Of a DNA stretch of 64,000 nt, positions 27,524 through 36,102 are shown piece by piece. The DNA is taken from the NCBI RefSeq assembly GCF_014203645.1, contig NZ_JACHJL010000003.1, positions 434,001 to 498,000 of the forward strand, read 5' to 3'. Numbering within the stretch: the first letter of the stretch is position 1; the number at the start of each line of letters is the position of its first letter. A program made the position numbers and the translations under genes. This DNA is from Streptomyces zagrosensis. Its GTDB lineage: Bacteria > Actinomycetota > Actinomycetes > Streptomycetales > Streptomycetaceae. The notes beneath the pieces were generated by a model. That model was given only the letters and a program-made list of their open reading frames with translations, searched no databases and was not told the DNA's origin.

Positions 27524-28465
27524 ATGCAAAGCATCTGCGTCATCGGCGGCAACCGGTACTTCGGCAAGACCCTGGTCCAGCGCCTACAGGCCGCGGGACA
27601 CCACGTCACTGTGCTCAACCGCGGCTCGACCTCGCCGCCTGACGGTGTTGAGCACCTTGTCGTCGATCGCGACGACGAGGCGGCCCTCACCGCCGCCCTC
27701 GTGCCCTGCACCTTCGATGTGGTCATCGACCAGGTTTGTTACACCCCGGTACAGGCCGCGATCGCCGCCCGCGCTTTCCAGGGCCGCACCCGCCGGTACG
27801 TCATGACGTCCACCATCGAGGTCTACGACCCATCGACCGCCGTGTTGCGTTCCCTCCCGCAGGGCACACCGGTGCCAGAAGAGGCCGTGGACCCCGCTAC
27901 GTGGCAGGTGCGTACGGATCTGCCCTGGCACGATGACGCCTACCTGGAAGCGCACTACGCCGAGGGCAAGCGTCAGGCGGAGGCCGTCTTCACTCAGCAG
28001 GGCGGGTTCGCGTTCGCCGCTGTGCGCAGCGCCCACGTACTTGGCGGCGGCGCGCAGGAGTTCACCGGCCGGCTGGCGCACTACGTCGAGCACATCACCC
28101 AGGGCAGGCCGCTTACCGTGCATCCCGCGGAGCTGCCCACCGTCTTCATTCACCATGAGGAGCTGGCCGACCTGCTGCGGTGGGCAGCCACGGACACCTC
28201 CTTCACTGGTCCGGTGAACGCCTGCTCGGACGGCCAGTTCGATGTACGCGAGCTCTGCTCCGTGATCGCTACCCGAATCGGCCGCGAGCCGGTGTACCGC
28301 ACCGCAGCCCCGGGCGAGCCGGCTTCGCCGTTCTCCTTCGACCGCCACTACGCCATGAGCAACGCCCGCGCGAAGCAACTGGGCTTCACCTTCTCCCACA
28401 CCGCCGACTGGCTGCCCGACGCCGTGTCCGAAGCCATCACCGCAGCCGCCACCCCGGCACCCTGA
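27524..28465 (+). CDS. NAD-dependent epimerase/dehydratase family protein (SDR)
   Basis: 313-residue extended short-chain dehydrogenase with an N-terminal Rossmann motif VIGGNRYFGKTL (the G-x-x-G-x-x-G pattern is atypical, with GGNRYFG). The usual YxxxK catalytic pair is plausibly HYAEGKRQAE. The substrate, perhaps a nucleotide sugar or small ketone, is unknown. AGGATGGGGG precedes ATG 27524. The stop region (ACCCCGGCACCCTGA) is echoed by several imperfect copies of the same sequence up to the next gene, as if the end of the gene had been tandemly duplicated. Confidence 0.85.
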   Translation: MQSICVIGGNRYFGKTLVQRLQAAGHHVTVLNRGSTSPPDGVEHLVVDRDDEAALTAALVPCTFDVVIDQVCYTPVQAAIAARAFQGRTRRYVMTSTIEVYDPSTAVLRSLPQGTPVPEEAVDPATWQVRTDLPWHDDAYLEAHYAEGKRQAEAVFTQQGGFAFAAVRSAHVLGGGAQEFTGRLAHYVEHITQGRPLTVHPAELPTVFIHHEELADLLRWAATDTSFTGPVNACSDGQFDVRELCSVIATRIGREPVYRTAAPGEPASPFSFDRHYAMSNARAKQLGFTFSHTADWLPDAVSEAITAAATPAP

Positions 28466-28544
28466 ACACCCCGGCACTTTGCGCACCCCCGGCACCTGAG
28501 CACCCGGCACCCTGAGCACCACGAACACGGGAGAACAGACGCAT

Positions 28545-29486
28545 ATGAAGTACCGCACCTTGGGGAGCACCACGGTCAGCGCGATCGGTTTGGGCGCCAT
28601 GCCCCTGTCCATCGAGCACCGCCCGGACGAGGAACGAGCGGTGGCGACCATTCACGCTGCCCTCGATGCCGGCGTCACGCTCATCGACACCGCCGACAGC
28701 TACCACTGGCACGCCGACGAGCGCGGCCACAACGAACTCCTCATCGCCCGCGCCCTGGCCCGTTACGGCGGCGACACCTCCCATGTCCTCGTCGCCACCA
28801 AGGGAGGCCGGGGCCGCCCCGGCGACGGTAGCTGGACCGTCACCGGCACCCCCGCCCATCTCAAGGACGCCGCTGAAGCTTCCCGCAAGCGCCTGGGAGT
28901 GGAGGCCATCGGCCTGTACCAGGTGCACAAGCCCGACCCTGACGTGCCGTGGGCGGAATCGGTTGGGGCGCTGCGCGATCTGCTCGACGCCGGCACCATC
29001 CGCGCCGCCGGGGTCTCCAATGTGACCACCGGCCAGATCAGCGAGGCCCACGCCATCCTCGGCGTTTCGCTCGTGTCCGTGCAGAACGAGTTCTCCCCCG
29101 CCACTCGCGACGCCGAGCCCGCGCTGGAGCTGAGCACCCGACTCGGCCTGGCCTTCTTGCCCTGGAGCCCGCTGGGCGGCATCTCGCGCAGTTCCCTGGA
29201 CGGCCCGTCCGGCACCACCTCCGCGGGCACCACCTCCGCGGGCACCGCCTCCGCGGGCACCGCCTTTCACCACATCGCGGCCGAACACGGCGTCAGCCCG
29301 CAACAGATCGCCCTGGCATGGCTGCTGGCCCGCTCCCCGGCGGTCATCCCGATACCGGGGTCCAGTCGCCCGGCCTCGATCCAGGACTCGGCCGGGGCCA
29401 CGGAGATCGAGCTCAAGGCGGCGGAACTGGCACAACTGGATGCCGCATTGCCGAAGTGCCACATTGACGCGCCGTCACCGCGGTGA
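28545..29486 (+). CDS. Aldo/keto reductase
   Basis: 313-residue NADPH-dependent reductase of the AKR superfamily ((beta/alpha)8 barrel). Seen: YRTLGSTTVSAIGLGAMPLS, DTADSY with the catalytic Asp and Tyr, ATKGGRG with the catalytic Lys, QVHKPDP, and QNEFSPATR. Near residue 225 three 15-bp units plus a partial fourth (29211-29270, GGCACCACCTCCGCG type) insert a repeated GTTSA segment without breaking the frame. It follows the epimerase gene in the same direction and is probably cotranscribed. The physiological substrate is unknown. Confidence 0.9.
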   Translation: MKYRTLGSTTVSAIGLGAMPLSIEHRPDEERAVATIHAALDAGVTLIDTADSYHWHADERGHNELLIARALARYGGDTSHVLVATKGGRGRPGDGSWTVTGTPAHLKDAAEASRKRLGVEAIGLYQVHKPDPDVPWAESVGALRDLLDAGTIRAAGVSNVTTGQISEAHAILGVSLVSVQNEFSPATRDAEPALELSTRLGLAFLPWSPLGGISRSSLDGPSGTTSAGTTSAGTASAGTAFHHIAAEHGVSPQQIALAWLLARSPAVIPIPGSSRPASIQDSAGATEIELKAAELAQLDAALPKCHIDAPSPR

Positions 29487-29602
29487 CCTGTGCCAATGCT
29501 GCGGTGACGCGCGCCGACGCGCCGGCGCCGGGGGCGAGGGTGGGGGAAATCGGGTCCGGGGCCGGGCTCGGAATCGGGGTGCGACAGGAACCACGGCCGA
29601 AC

Positions 29603-30525
29603 TCATAGCTCGTGCTTGGCCAGGAACTCCGTGATCAGCTCCGTCCACTCCGCCGGCCGCTCCGCCATCGGCAGATGCCCGGTTGCCAACTCCGCGTAGG
29701 CGGCGCCCGGGATGGCGTCGGCCAGCACGCGCGAGTTGGCGGGGGAGACCAGCAGGTCCTCGGTGGTGGCGATGACGAGCGTGGGAACGGTGATGCGGGG
29801 AAGGTCGGCCGTGGTGTCCACCGTCAGCGCCAGGGCCGCCTGCTCGGGGGCGCCGGGCGGGACCGAGGCGGCGATGTCTTCGAGCAGCGGATCGAGTTCG
29901 GTGGCGGTGAAGCTCTCGTACATCGCGGGCGCGAACGCCGTCAGTGCCACGAACTCGGCGAACGCCCGCCGATCGTCCTGGGCCAGCAGCCGCAGCCAGA
30001 GGTGGAGCGAGGTCCGCAACCGGTTGTCGGCCCTGGCGAGGCCGGCCGTCAGGACCAGGCCGCGTACGCGTTCCGGGTGTCGGGCGGCGGCCCGTACGGC
30101 GACGGCCGTGCCCAGCGAATAGCCGATCAGAGTGAAGGTCTCCACGCCGGCCGTGACCGCCTCCGCGACCAACGCGTCGCGAGCCCGTCCAGCATCAGCG
30201 GCCCGGTGGCGCGCGGCGTGGCACCGGAGCCCGGGTAGTCGGGCGCGACGACGGTGTGGCCGGCGGCGAGTGCCGGGATGAGCGGAACGAAGTTGCCCTC
30301 GATGCTGCCGCTGGCCCCATGCGCGAGCAGCAGCCCCGGGCCCGAACCGGTGACCTGCGTCGAGAGCGGCCCGACCGGCGCGGGCCACGGCAGTCCAGAA
30401 CCGGCCCCCGAACCCGAACCGGAATGCGAACCGGAAGCAGCGTCGGAACGCGAGACGGAGGCGGCATCGGTGGGGGAGCCGGGGCGTACAACGGAGGCGG
30501 TGGAGGCCGCGGGAATCTGTGTCAT
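29603..30525 (-). pseudogene. Alpha/beta hydrolase broken by a frameshift
   Basis: An alpha/beta hydrolase fold is split over two frames. The N-terminal part (LLLAHGASGS oxyanion region, VVAPDYPGSG) reads from ATG 30525 to about 30180. The nucleophile elbow IGYSLGTAV, the acid region ATTEDLLV and the His in ATGHLPMAER continue in another frame to the stop at 29603. One missing base at about 30178-30180 would join them, with DGLA running into DALVAEAV. It may be a real inactivating deletion or a sequence error. A Ser/Gly-rich N-terminal extension of about 40 residues precedes the fold. It is divergent from a MerR regulator across a dyad operator. Confidence 0.75.
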
Positions 30526-30542
30526 GGCCGAAAGGTTGGCAA

Positions 30543-30564
30543 TTGACATCAGTGTGAAGGTCAA
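30543..30564. promoter_or_regulatory. MerR-type dyad between hydrolase and MerR genes
   Basis: TTGAC (30543-30547) and GTCAA (30560-30564) flank a 12-base centre that is itself partly symmetric. The dyad lies between the two divergent genes. The left half overlaps a TTGACA that could be a -35 element for merR, and the right half gives TTGACC on the other strand for the hydrolase. Confidence 0.55.
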
Positions 30565-30591
30565 GTCGGTACGGAAGGACGGCCGGGTGTG

Positions 30592-31035
30592 ATGCGGATC
30601 GGCGAACTGGCGCGTCGTACGGGGGTCAGCACCAGGCTCCTGCGCTACTACGAGGAGCAGGGCCTGCTGGCGGCCGAGCGGGACAGCAACGACTACCGCC
30701 GCTACGCGCCGGACGTCGTGCACACCGTCCAGCGAGTGCGCGAACTGCTGGCCACCGGGCTGAACACGCAGGCCATCCGCGAGGTACTGCCCTGCACCCA
30801 GAGCGCTGGCCCTGGCGTACGGGAGTGCGCGCACTTCACGGAGATCGTGGACGGCCAGCTGTCCAAGCTGGACGGCGAGATCGCCGAACTCCAGCGCCGC
30901 CGCGCCGCACTGACCGACTACGCGGCCCTCTCAGACGCCCCTGCCAGCCCTGTCACCGCTCCCGCCCCTGCCCCCGCCTCAGCATCAGGGCCGGTCTCCG
31001 TCGCGGGCCCGGCCTTGACTTTTGGCCAGCCTTGA
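30592..31035 (+). CDS. MerR-family transcriptional regulator
   Basis: 147-residue MerR regulator. The DNA-binding region is complete (RIGELARRTGVSTRLLRYYEE, then QGLLAAERDSNDYRRY), followed by the dimerisation coiled coil (FTEIVDGQLSKLDGEIAELQRRR). There is no large effector domain, and two cysteines (in LPCTQS and RECAHF) could sense metal or redox state. ATG 30592 is preceded by a GTG in frame at 30589. The C-terminal 30 residues are Pro/Ala-rich. The stop codon sits inside a hairpin. Likely target: the divergent hydrolase. Confidence 0.9.
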   Translation: MRIGELARRTGVSTRLLRYYEEQGLLAAERDSNDYRRYAPDVVHTVQRVRELLATGLNTQAIREVLPCTQSAGPGVRECAHFTEIVDGQLSKLDGEIAELQRRRAALTDYAALSDAPASPVTAPAPAPASASGPVSVAGPALTFGQP

Positions 31036-31044
31036 AGGCTGGCC
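31024..31044 (+). terminator. Hairpin spanning the merR stop codon
   Basis: GGCCAGCCTT (31024-31033) and AAGGCTGGCC (31035-31044) are complementary with almost no loop, so a stem of seven or eight pairs is realistic. The merR TGA (31033-31035) lies at its centre. It may end merR transcription or be a dyad binding site. Confidence 0.5.
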
Positions 31045-31088
31045 GTATGGGATCGCGCGTAAAAAGGCGTGTTCGGCACAATGAGCCT

Positions 31089-31286
31089 GTGACGAACAAC
31101 GAGGACGCCGAAGCACCGTCCATCAGCACAGGATTCGTTGCAGGCATGCTGATCGGCATCGCAGTCGGGCTCGTGCTCGGGCTGACGGTCTTCAACAACA
31201 CGGCGATCGGTTTGGTGCTCGGCAGCGGCGCGGGCGGAGTCCTCGGTATCACATTCGCCGCAGTACGGCGCGGCCAGTCCCCATGA
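31089..31286 (+). CDS. Small glycine-zipper membrane protein, unknown function
   Basis: 65-residue protein with two likely membrane spans rich in Gly (STGFVAGMLIGIAVGLVLG and GLVLGSGAGGVLGITFA), ending in RRGQSP. The GxxxG spacing suggests helix packing. GTG 31089 is used; ATG 31047 (with GAAGG upstream, but overlapping the merR hairpin) would add 14 basic residues. Base composition and periodicity look coding. No homolog is recognised with confidence. Confidence 0.6.
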   Translation: MTNNEDAEAPSISTGFVAGMLIGIAVGLVLGLTVFNNTAIGLVLGSGAGGVLGITFAAVRRGQSP

Positions 31287-31320
31287 GCACGTCCAAGGCT
31301 GCTCAGCTTGTTCATGCGAA

Positions 31321-31355
31321 AGGGCCCCGCCCGGCCGAAGCCGGAGTGGGGCCCT
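31321..31355. terminator. Bidirectional hairpin between small ORF and sdhB
   Basis: AGGGCCCC (31321-31328) pairs with GGGGCCCT (31348-31355), and an inner stem CCGGC/GCCGG (31331-31335/31340-31344) closes on a CGAA tetraloop. It lies between convergent stops at 31286 and 31412. Confidence 0.8.
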
Positions 31356-31411
31356 GTACACGCCATGGCGTCGGTGCGTAAGACGCCCGTACGAACAGCC
31401 AAGCCGTTAGC

Positions 31412-32185
31412 TCAGAAGCGGCGGGTGATCAGCGCTCGCTTCACTTCCTGGATCGCCTTGGTGATCTCGATGCCACGCGGGCACGCCTCCGTGCAGTTGA
31501 ACGTCGTGCGGCAGCGCCACACGCCGTCCCGGTCGTTGAGGATCTCCAGTCGCTGCTCGCCGCCCTCGTCACGCGAGTCGAAGATGAAGCGGTGGGCGCC
31601 CACGATCGCCGCCGGGCCGAAGTATTGCCCGTCATTCCAGAACACCGGGCACGAGGAGGTGCACGCGGCACACAGGATGCACTTGGTCGTGTCATCGAAG
31701 CGCTTGCGGTCCTCGGCGGACTGCTGGCGCTCGCGTGTCGGCTCGTTGCCCGTGGTGATCAGGAAGGGCATCACGTCGCGGTACGCCTGGAAGAACGGCT
31801 CCATGTCCACCACGAGGTCCTTGAGGACCGTCAGGCCCTTGATGGGCTCGACCGTGATCGGCTTGTGCGGGTTGATGTCCTTGATCAGCGTCTTGCACGC
31901 CAGCCGGTTGCGGCCGTTGATCCGCATCGCATCCGAGCCGCAGATGCCGTGCGCGCACGAACGCCGGAAGGTCAGGGTGCCGTCGAGGTCCCACTTGATC
32001 TTGTGGAGGGCGTCCAGGACGCGCTCCTTGGGATCGATCTGGAACTGGAAGTCTTCCCAGATCGCCTGGTCCGAGATCTCCGGGTTGAACCGGCGAATGC
32101 GGAAGGTGACCGTGACCAGGTGCGCGGCGGATGACTCGGCGTCCGCCAGCGCCGATGAGTTCTTCTCAAGGGTCGCGCTGCTCAT
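31412..32185 (-). CDS. sdhB: Succinate dehydrogenase iron-sulfur subunit
   Basis: 257-residue electron-transfer subunit of complex II. The [2Fe-2S] ligands lie in CAHGICGSDAM and the later Cys in NRLACK; the [4Fe-4S] and [3Fe-4S] ligands in CILCAACTSSCP and TFNCTEACPRG. The ATG overlaps the sdhA stop by one base (TGATG), so it is translationally coupled. Last gene of sdhCDAB, ending at a strong hairpin. Confidence 0.97.
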   Translation of the reverse strand: MSSATLEKNSSALADAESSAAHLVTVTFRIRRFNPEISDQAIWEDFQFQIDPKERVLDALHKIKWDLDGTLTFRRSCAHGICGSDAMRINGRNRLACKTLIKDINPHKPITVEPIKGLTVLKDLVVDMEPFFQAYRDVMPFLITTGNEPTRERQQSAEDRKRFDDTTKCILCAACTSSCPVFWNDGQYFGPAAIVGAHRFIFDSRDEGGEQRLEILNDRDGVWRCRTTFNCTEACPRGIEITKAIQEVKRALITRRF

Positions 32186-33939
32186 CAGTATTTACGCTCC
32201 ATCGGCTCGTAGCGGGTCTGCACGACCGGCTTGTAGTCGAGCCGGATCGACTCGACGCCGTCTGCACCCACCTCGCGGTACGCCATGGTGTGCCGCATGA
32301 AATTGACGTCGTCGCGGCTCGGGTAGTCCTCGCGGTAGTGACCGCCGCGCGACTCCTTGCGGGCCAGCGCGGAGACGGCCATCACCTCGGCCAGATCGAG
32401 CAGGTTGCCCAGCTCGATGGCCTCCAGGAGGTCGGTGTTGAACCGCTTGCCCTTGTCCTGCACGGACACGTTGAGGTAGCGCTCGCGCAGCGCGCCGATC
32501 GCCTCGACCGCCGTCTTGATGGTCTGCTCGGTGCGGAACACCATCACGTTGGCGTCCATCGTCTCCTGGAGCGCCTTGCGGATCTCGGTGACCCGCTCGG
32601 TGCCGGTCGAGTCCCGCAGCCGCTCGACCTGCTCGACCACGAGCGACGCCGGGTCGTCGGGCAGCTCGACGTACTCGGCCTTGGTGGCGTACTCGGCGGC
32701 GGCGATGCCCGCGCGACGGCCGAAGACATTGATGTCGAGCAGCGAGTTGGTGCCGAGTCGGTTCGCTCCGTGCACCGAGACGCAGGCGACCTCGCCGGCG
32801 GCGTACAGGCCGGGTACGACGGTGTCGTTGTCGGCCAGCACCTCGCCTTGGACGTTGGTCGGGATGCCACCCATCGCGTAGTGCGCGGTGGGCTGGATCG
32901 GAATCGGGTCGGTGTACGGCTCGATGCCCAGGTAGGTCCGCGCGAACTCGGTGATGTCCGGCAGCTTGGCGTCGAGCTGCTCCGGCGGCAGGTGCGTCAG
33001 GTCCAGGAAGACGTGGTCGCCCTCGGGTCCGCAGCCGCGGCCCTCGCGGATCTCGGTGTAGATCGAGCGGGAGACGACGTCACGCGAGGCGAGGTCCTTC
33101 ATGACGGGTGCGTACTTCTCCATGAAGCGCTCACCGTCCTTGTTCCGCAGGATGCCGCCCTCACCACGGGCGCCCTCGGTGAGCAGGATGCCCATGCGCC
33201 AGATGCCCGTCGGGTGGAACTGGAAGAACTCCATGTCCTCTAGCGGCAGCCCGCGCCGGTACACGGCCGCCTGGCCGTCGCCGGTGAGGGTGTGCGCGTT
33301 GGAGGTCACCTTGAAGAACTTGCCGCAGCCGCCGGACGCGTAGATGACGGCCTTCGCCTGGAAGACGTGGATCTCGCCGGTGGCCAGCTCGTACGCGACC
33401 ACACCGGCCGACCTCTTGACGCCGTCCACCTCGGTGATGAGCTGGTCAAGGACGTAGAACTCGTTGAAGAACTCCACGCCCTCCTTGATGCAGTTCTGGT
33501 ACAGCGTTTGGAGGATCATGTGGCCGGTACGGTCCGCGGCGTAGCAGGACCGGCGGACCGGGGCCTCACCGTGGTTGCGTGAGTGGCCACCGAACCGGCG
33601 CTGATCGATGGTGCCATCTGGGGTGCGGTTGAACGGCAGGCCCATCTTCTCCAGGTCGAGGACCGAGTCGATGGCCTCCTTCGCCAAAATCTCGGCGGCG
33701 TCCTGGTCAACCAGGTAGTCGCCGCCCTTGATCGTGTCGAAGGTGTGCCACTCCCAGTTGTCTTCCTCGACGTTGGCCAGGGCGGCGGCCATGCCGCCCT
33801 GCGCCGCGCCGGTGTGGGAGCGGGTGGGGTAGAGCTTCGTCAGGACGGCGGTCCGGCTGCGCTTGGTCGACTCGATGGCCGCGCGCATCCCGGCGCCACC
33901 GGCGCCGACGATGACGGTGTCGTACTTGTGGATCTTCAT
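32185..33939 (-). CDS. sdhA: Succinate dehydrogenase flavoprotein subunit
   Basis: 584-residue catalytic subunit oxidising succinate to fumarate, with covalent FAD. Motifs: [13 protein letters not shown] (FAD fold), SHTGAAQGG with the flavinylated His, HPTGIW, the active-site region [11 protein letters not shown], and [15 protein letters not shown] 33939 follows the sdhD stop by 22 bases. Length and motifs are those of the standard actinobacterial TCA-cycle enzyme. Confidence 0.97.
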   Translation of the reverse strand: MKIHKYDTVIVGAGGAGMRAAIESTKRSRTAVLTKLYPTRSHTGAAQGGMAAALANVEEDNWEWHTFDTIKGGDYLVDQDAAEILAKEAIDSVLDLEKMGLPFNRTPDGTIDQRRFGGHSRNHGEAPVRRSCYAADRTGHMILQTLYQNCIKEGVEFFNEFYVLDQLITEVDGVKRSAGVVAYELATGEIHVFQAKAVIYASGGCGKFFKVTSNAHTLTGDGQAAVYRRGLPLEDMEFFQFHPTGIWRMGILLTEGARGEGGILRNKDGERFMEKYAPVMKDLASRDVVSRSIYTEIREGRGCGPEGDHVFLDLTHLPPEQLDAKLPDITEFARTYLGIEPYTDPIPIQPTAHYAMGGIPTNVQGEVLADNDTVVPGLYAAGEVACVSVHGANRLGTNSLLDINVFGRRAGIAAAEYATKAEYVELPDDPASLVVEQVERLRDSTGTERVTEIRKALQETMDANVMVFRTEQTIKTAVEAIGALRERYLNVSVQDKGKRFNTDLLEAIELGNLLDLAEVMAVSALARKESRGGHYREDYPSRDDVNFMRHTMAYREVGADGVESIRLDYKPVVQTRYEPMERKY

Positions 33940-33961
33940 CGGTATGCGTCAGCCCCGGGCT

Positions 33962-34435
33962 CTAGCGGATGTTCGGGTCGAAGGTGAAGATCACCAGCGT
34001 GCCCAGCAGGATGGTCCACACGGTGGCGCAGTAGAGCACCGTCTTCAGCCAGAAGCGGGTCTGGTCGCGCTCCGCGTAGTCGTTGATGATGGTGCGCAGC
34101 CCGTTGGCGCCGTGCAGCATCGCCAACCACAGCATCACCAGGTCCCACGCCTGCCAAAACGGCGAGGCCCAGCGACCGGCGACGAAGGCGAAGCCGAGCC
34201 GGGAGACACCGCCGTCGATCACCAGCTGGATCAGCAGGTGGCCAAGGACCAGGACCGTGAGCACGATGCCGGACAGCCGCATGAACAGCCAGCCGTACAG
34301 CTCGAAGTTGGTCCGGCTGCCCTTCGGCGTCTTTGAGGTGCGCGCCCGGGGCGGCTCGATGAGCGGGGCGGGGTGCTCGACGTCGTACGCCGGGACCGCG
34401 TCGTTGATCGCAGGGGTCGTGTCAGTCGCCATCAT
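33962..34435 (-). CDS. sdhD: Succinate dehydrogenase membrane anchor subunit
   Basis: 157-residue hydrophobic anchor with three spans (GIVLTVLVLGHLLIQLVI, WDLVMLWLAMLHGANGL and TVLYCATVWTILLGTLVIF). HGANGLR and GHLLIQL supply the histidines expected to hold heme. ATG 34435 overlaps the sdhC TGA by one base; a second ATG follows directly. The first about 45 residues are a soluble Pro-rich extension. Confidence 0.93.
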   Translation of the reverse strand: MMATDTTPAINDAVPAYDVEHPAPLIEPPRARTSKTPKGSRTNFELYGWLFMRLSGIVLTVLVLGHLLIQLVIDGGVSRLGFAFVAGRWASPFWQAWDLVMLWLAMLHGANGLRTIINDYAERDQTRFWLKTVLYCATVWTILLGTLVIFTFDPNIR

Positions 34436-34815
34436 CAGCTCCCGAAGAGGTCGCGCAGGGAGTGCTCCATGATCGGGTAGAAGGCGCCGGCCATCAGGAC
34501 GACCCAAAGACCCACCGAGACCCAGAGCATCTGCTTTTGGTACCGCGGACCCTTCGACCAGAAGTCCACGGCGATGACCCGCAGGCCATTGAGCGCGTGG
34601 AAGAGAACGGCCGCGGCGAGGCCGTACTCCATCAGGTTCACTACGGGATTCTTGTAAATCGCGATCGTTTCGTCGTACGCCTCGGGTGAGACACGGACGA
34701 GTGCGGTGTCCAGAACATGGACGAGCAGGAAGAAGAAAATGGTCACGCCGGTGACTCGATGAGCCACCCAGGACCACATGCCTTCCCGGCCGCGGTACAG
34801 CGTTCCAGCCGGCAC
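34435..34815 (-). CDS. sdhC: Succinate dehydrogenase cytochrome b subunit
   Basis: 126-residue membrane subunit with three spans (VTGVTIFFFLLVHVLDTAL, YGLAAAVLFHALNGLRVIA and MLWVSVGLWVVLMAGAFY). HRVTGV, LVHVLD and FHALNGLRV are the heme and quinone-site motifs of the family. GTG 34815 was chosen because GGAGGG lies about six bases upstream and the product begins PAGTLYRGREGMW as in known relatives; the open frame continues upstream but lacks support. First gene of the operon. Confidence 0.94.
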   Translation of the reverse strand: MPAGTLYRGREGMWSWVAHRVTGVTIFFFLLVHVLDTALVRVSPEAYDETIAIYKNPVVNLMEYGLAAAVLFHALNGLRVIAVDFWSKGPRYQKQMLWVSVGLWVVLMAGAFYPIMEHSLRDLFGS

Positions 34816-35019
34816 GGAAAACCCTCCGGGAGCGGGGATTGGGGCCACCGGCTTCACTGTCGGTCGGGCCCGGCCGGGTATGGTCCACCGGCCCTGGCCA
34901 TCGTAGCGACGTGTTGTCGGTTCCCCGCGCCGGGGTCCGGTGGTGTGATCAATCAGCCACGTACGGCGTAGGCCAGGGCTGGTCAGGTGCACCGCGTGCG
35001 GCCTGGCGACCGCGGAGCG

Positions 35020-35814
35020 TCAGCTTCCACGGGGGGTAGTCGCCGCGAGGTGGGCGAGCCGTCCTTGTGCCACGCGGCGCAACTCGTCCGCGGCCACCTC
35101 CCGCTCCTTCTCGTCCTGGTGACCTAGCCGGGTACGGATCGAGGCCAGTACCTGGCCGAGTACCTCCTCTTGCGGGACGCCGTCCAGGCACAGCACGAAG
35201 ACGTGTCCGAACTTGCTCTCGTACGCGGCATGCGCCGCCCGCAGCGCGGTATGCGCGGCGAGCGTGCCCGGTCCCTGCGAGCCGGAGGGCGGGTGTTGGA
35301 CGACGGATTCGTCGGCCAGCGCCTCCGTGAGGTCGGTCGAGGTGAGGTCGTAGCTCGCCTCGGCGGCGGCGGCGAGCAGCGCAGCCAGATCGGGATAGGG
35401 GCGGTGCCCGGCGATCCGGCGCGCCCAGCGGCGGCTGCCGCAACAGGCCAGCAGCGCGGCCTCGGCGGCCCCGTCCGGGGCAGCGTTGAACCGATCCAGC
35501 GCGCAGGCGGCGGGCGCGAGAGCCGGCGACGGGGCCGAGTCCGGCTGTACGTCGGATACCTCGGATACCTCGGATACGTCGGTCGGGGTGGGCGTGTCGG
35601 CCGGGGCGGGTGAGGCCCGTAGGGCGGACGCAGCGGACGGGGCGTGGGTGTGCAGGGTATGGGCGTGCGGTTCGTGTTGCGCCGGGGCGGTCGGCGGGCC
35701 GGGCAGCACGTCCGGGGCGTCGCTGGACAGCGTGGCCTCCTCGGGATTGGCAGGCCAAAAGGAAAAAGCAGCGAACAGGAAGGGAACGGAAGTACGGGCA
35801 GAGCGACGGGCCAT
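35020..35814 (-). CDS. uraD: OHCU decarboxylase (uric acid degradation), start uncertain
   Basis: The C-terminal 165 residues match 2-oxo-4-hydroxy-4-carboxy-5-ureidoimidazoline decarboxylase, the last step from urate to S-allantoin. Visible: LDRFNAAPDGAAEAALLACC, the catalytic-loop segment GHRPYPDLAALLAAA, and YESKFGHVFVLC with the conserved KFGH. The N-terminal part is Ser/Pro/Thr/Asp-rich and includes three TCGGATACC units (35552-35578). ATG 35814 is only a guess: no ribosome binding site supports it, and a shorter product starting near the domain is likely. No other purine catabolism gene is nearby. Confidence 0.78.
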   Translation of the reverse strand: MARRSARTSVPFLFAAFSFWPANPEEATLSSDAPDVLPGPPTAPAQHEPHAHTLHTHAPSAASALRASPAPADTPTPTDVSEVSEVSDVQPDSAPSPALAPAACALDRFNAAPDGAAEAALLACCGSRRWARRIAGHRPYPDLAALLAAAAEASYDLTSTDLTEALADESVVQHPPSGSQGPGTLAAHTALRAAHAAYESKFGHVFVLCLDGVPQEEVLGQVLASIRTRLGHQDEKEREVAADELRRVAQGRLAHLAATTPRGS

Positions 35815-35848
35815 GAGAGCAGGGTGGGGCAGTAGGTGACGGATAGGT

Positions 35849-35967
35849 GACAGAAGAGAGGCGATGAGGGAAAGGGAATGGGAAGAAGAGGTGTCGGGGT
35901 GCGGAGGCGAAGAAGGCCGAGAGGAGAGGGTGGGGAGAGGGGTGCAAGGGGAGGGGGAGGCGGAGGT
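35849..35967 (+). repeat. Polypurine tract
   Basis: About 120 bases on the + strand are almost all A and G (AGAAGAGAGGCGATGAGGGA-type sequence). It is upstream of uraD on one side and the hexosaminidase promoter on the other. No gene is called. Confidence 0.7.
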
Positions 35968-36102
35968 CACCGTAGCGACACCCCCGCGGTGTGGACCTAG
36001 TGCGGCGTGTTTTTCACTCGAACGAGAGAGTTTTCGTGCGAGTGATGGACGCTACGCCTTGGCTGTTCGCCCTATTTAACGCCTTAGTGGGAGATTTGCG
36101 CC

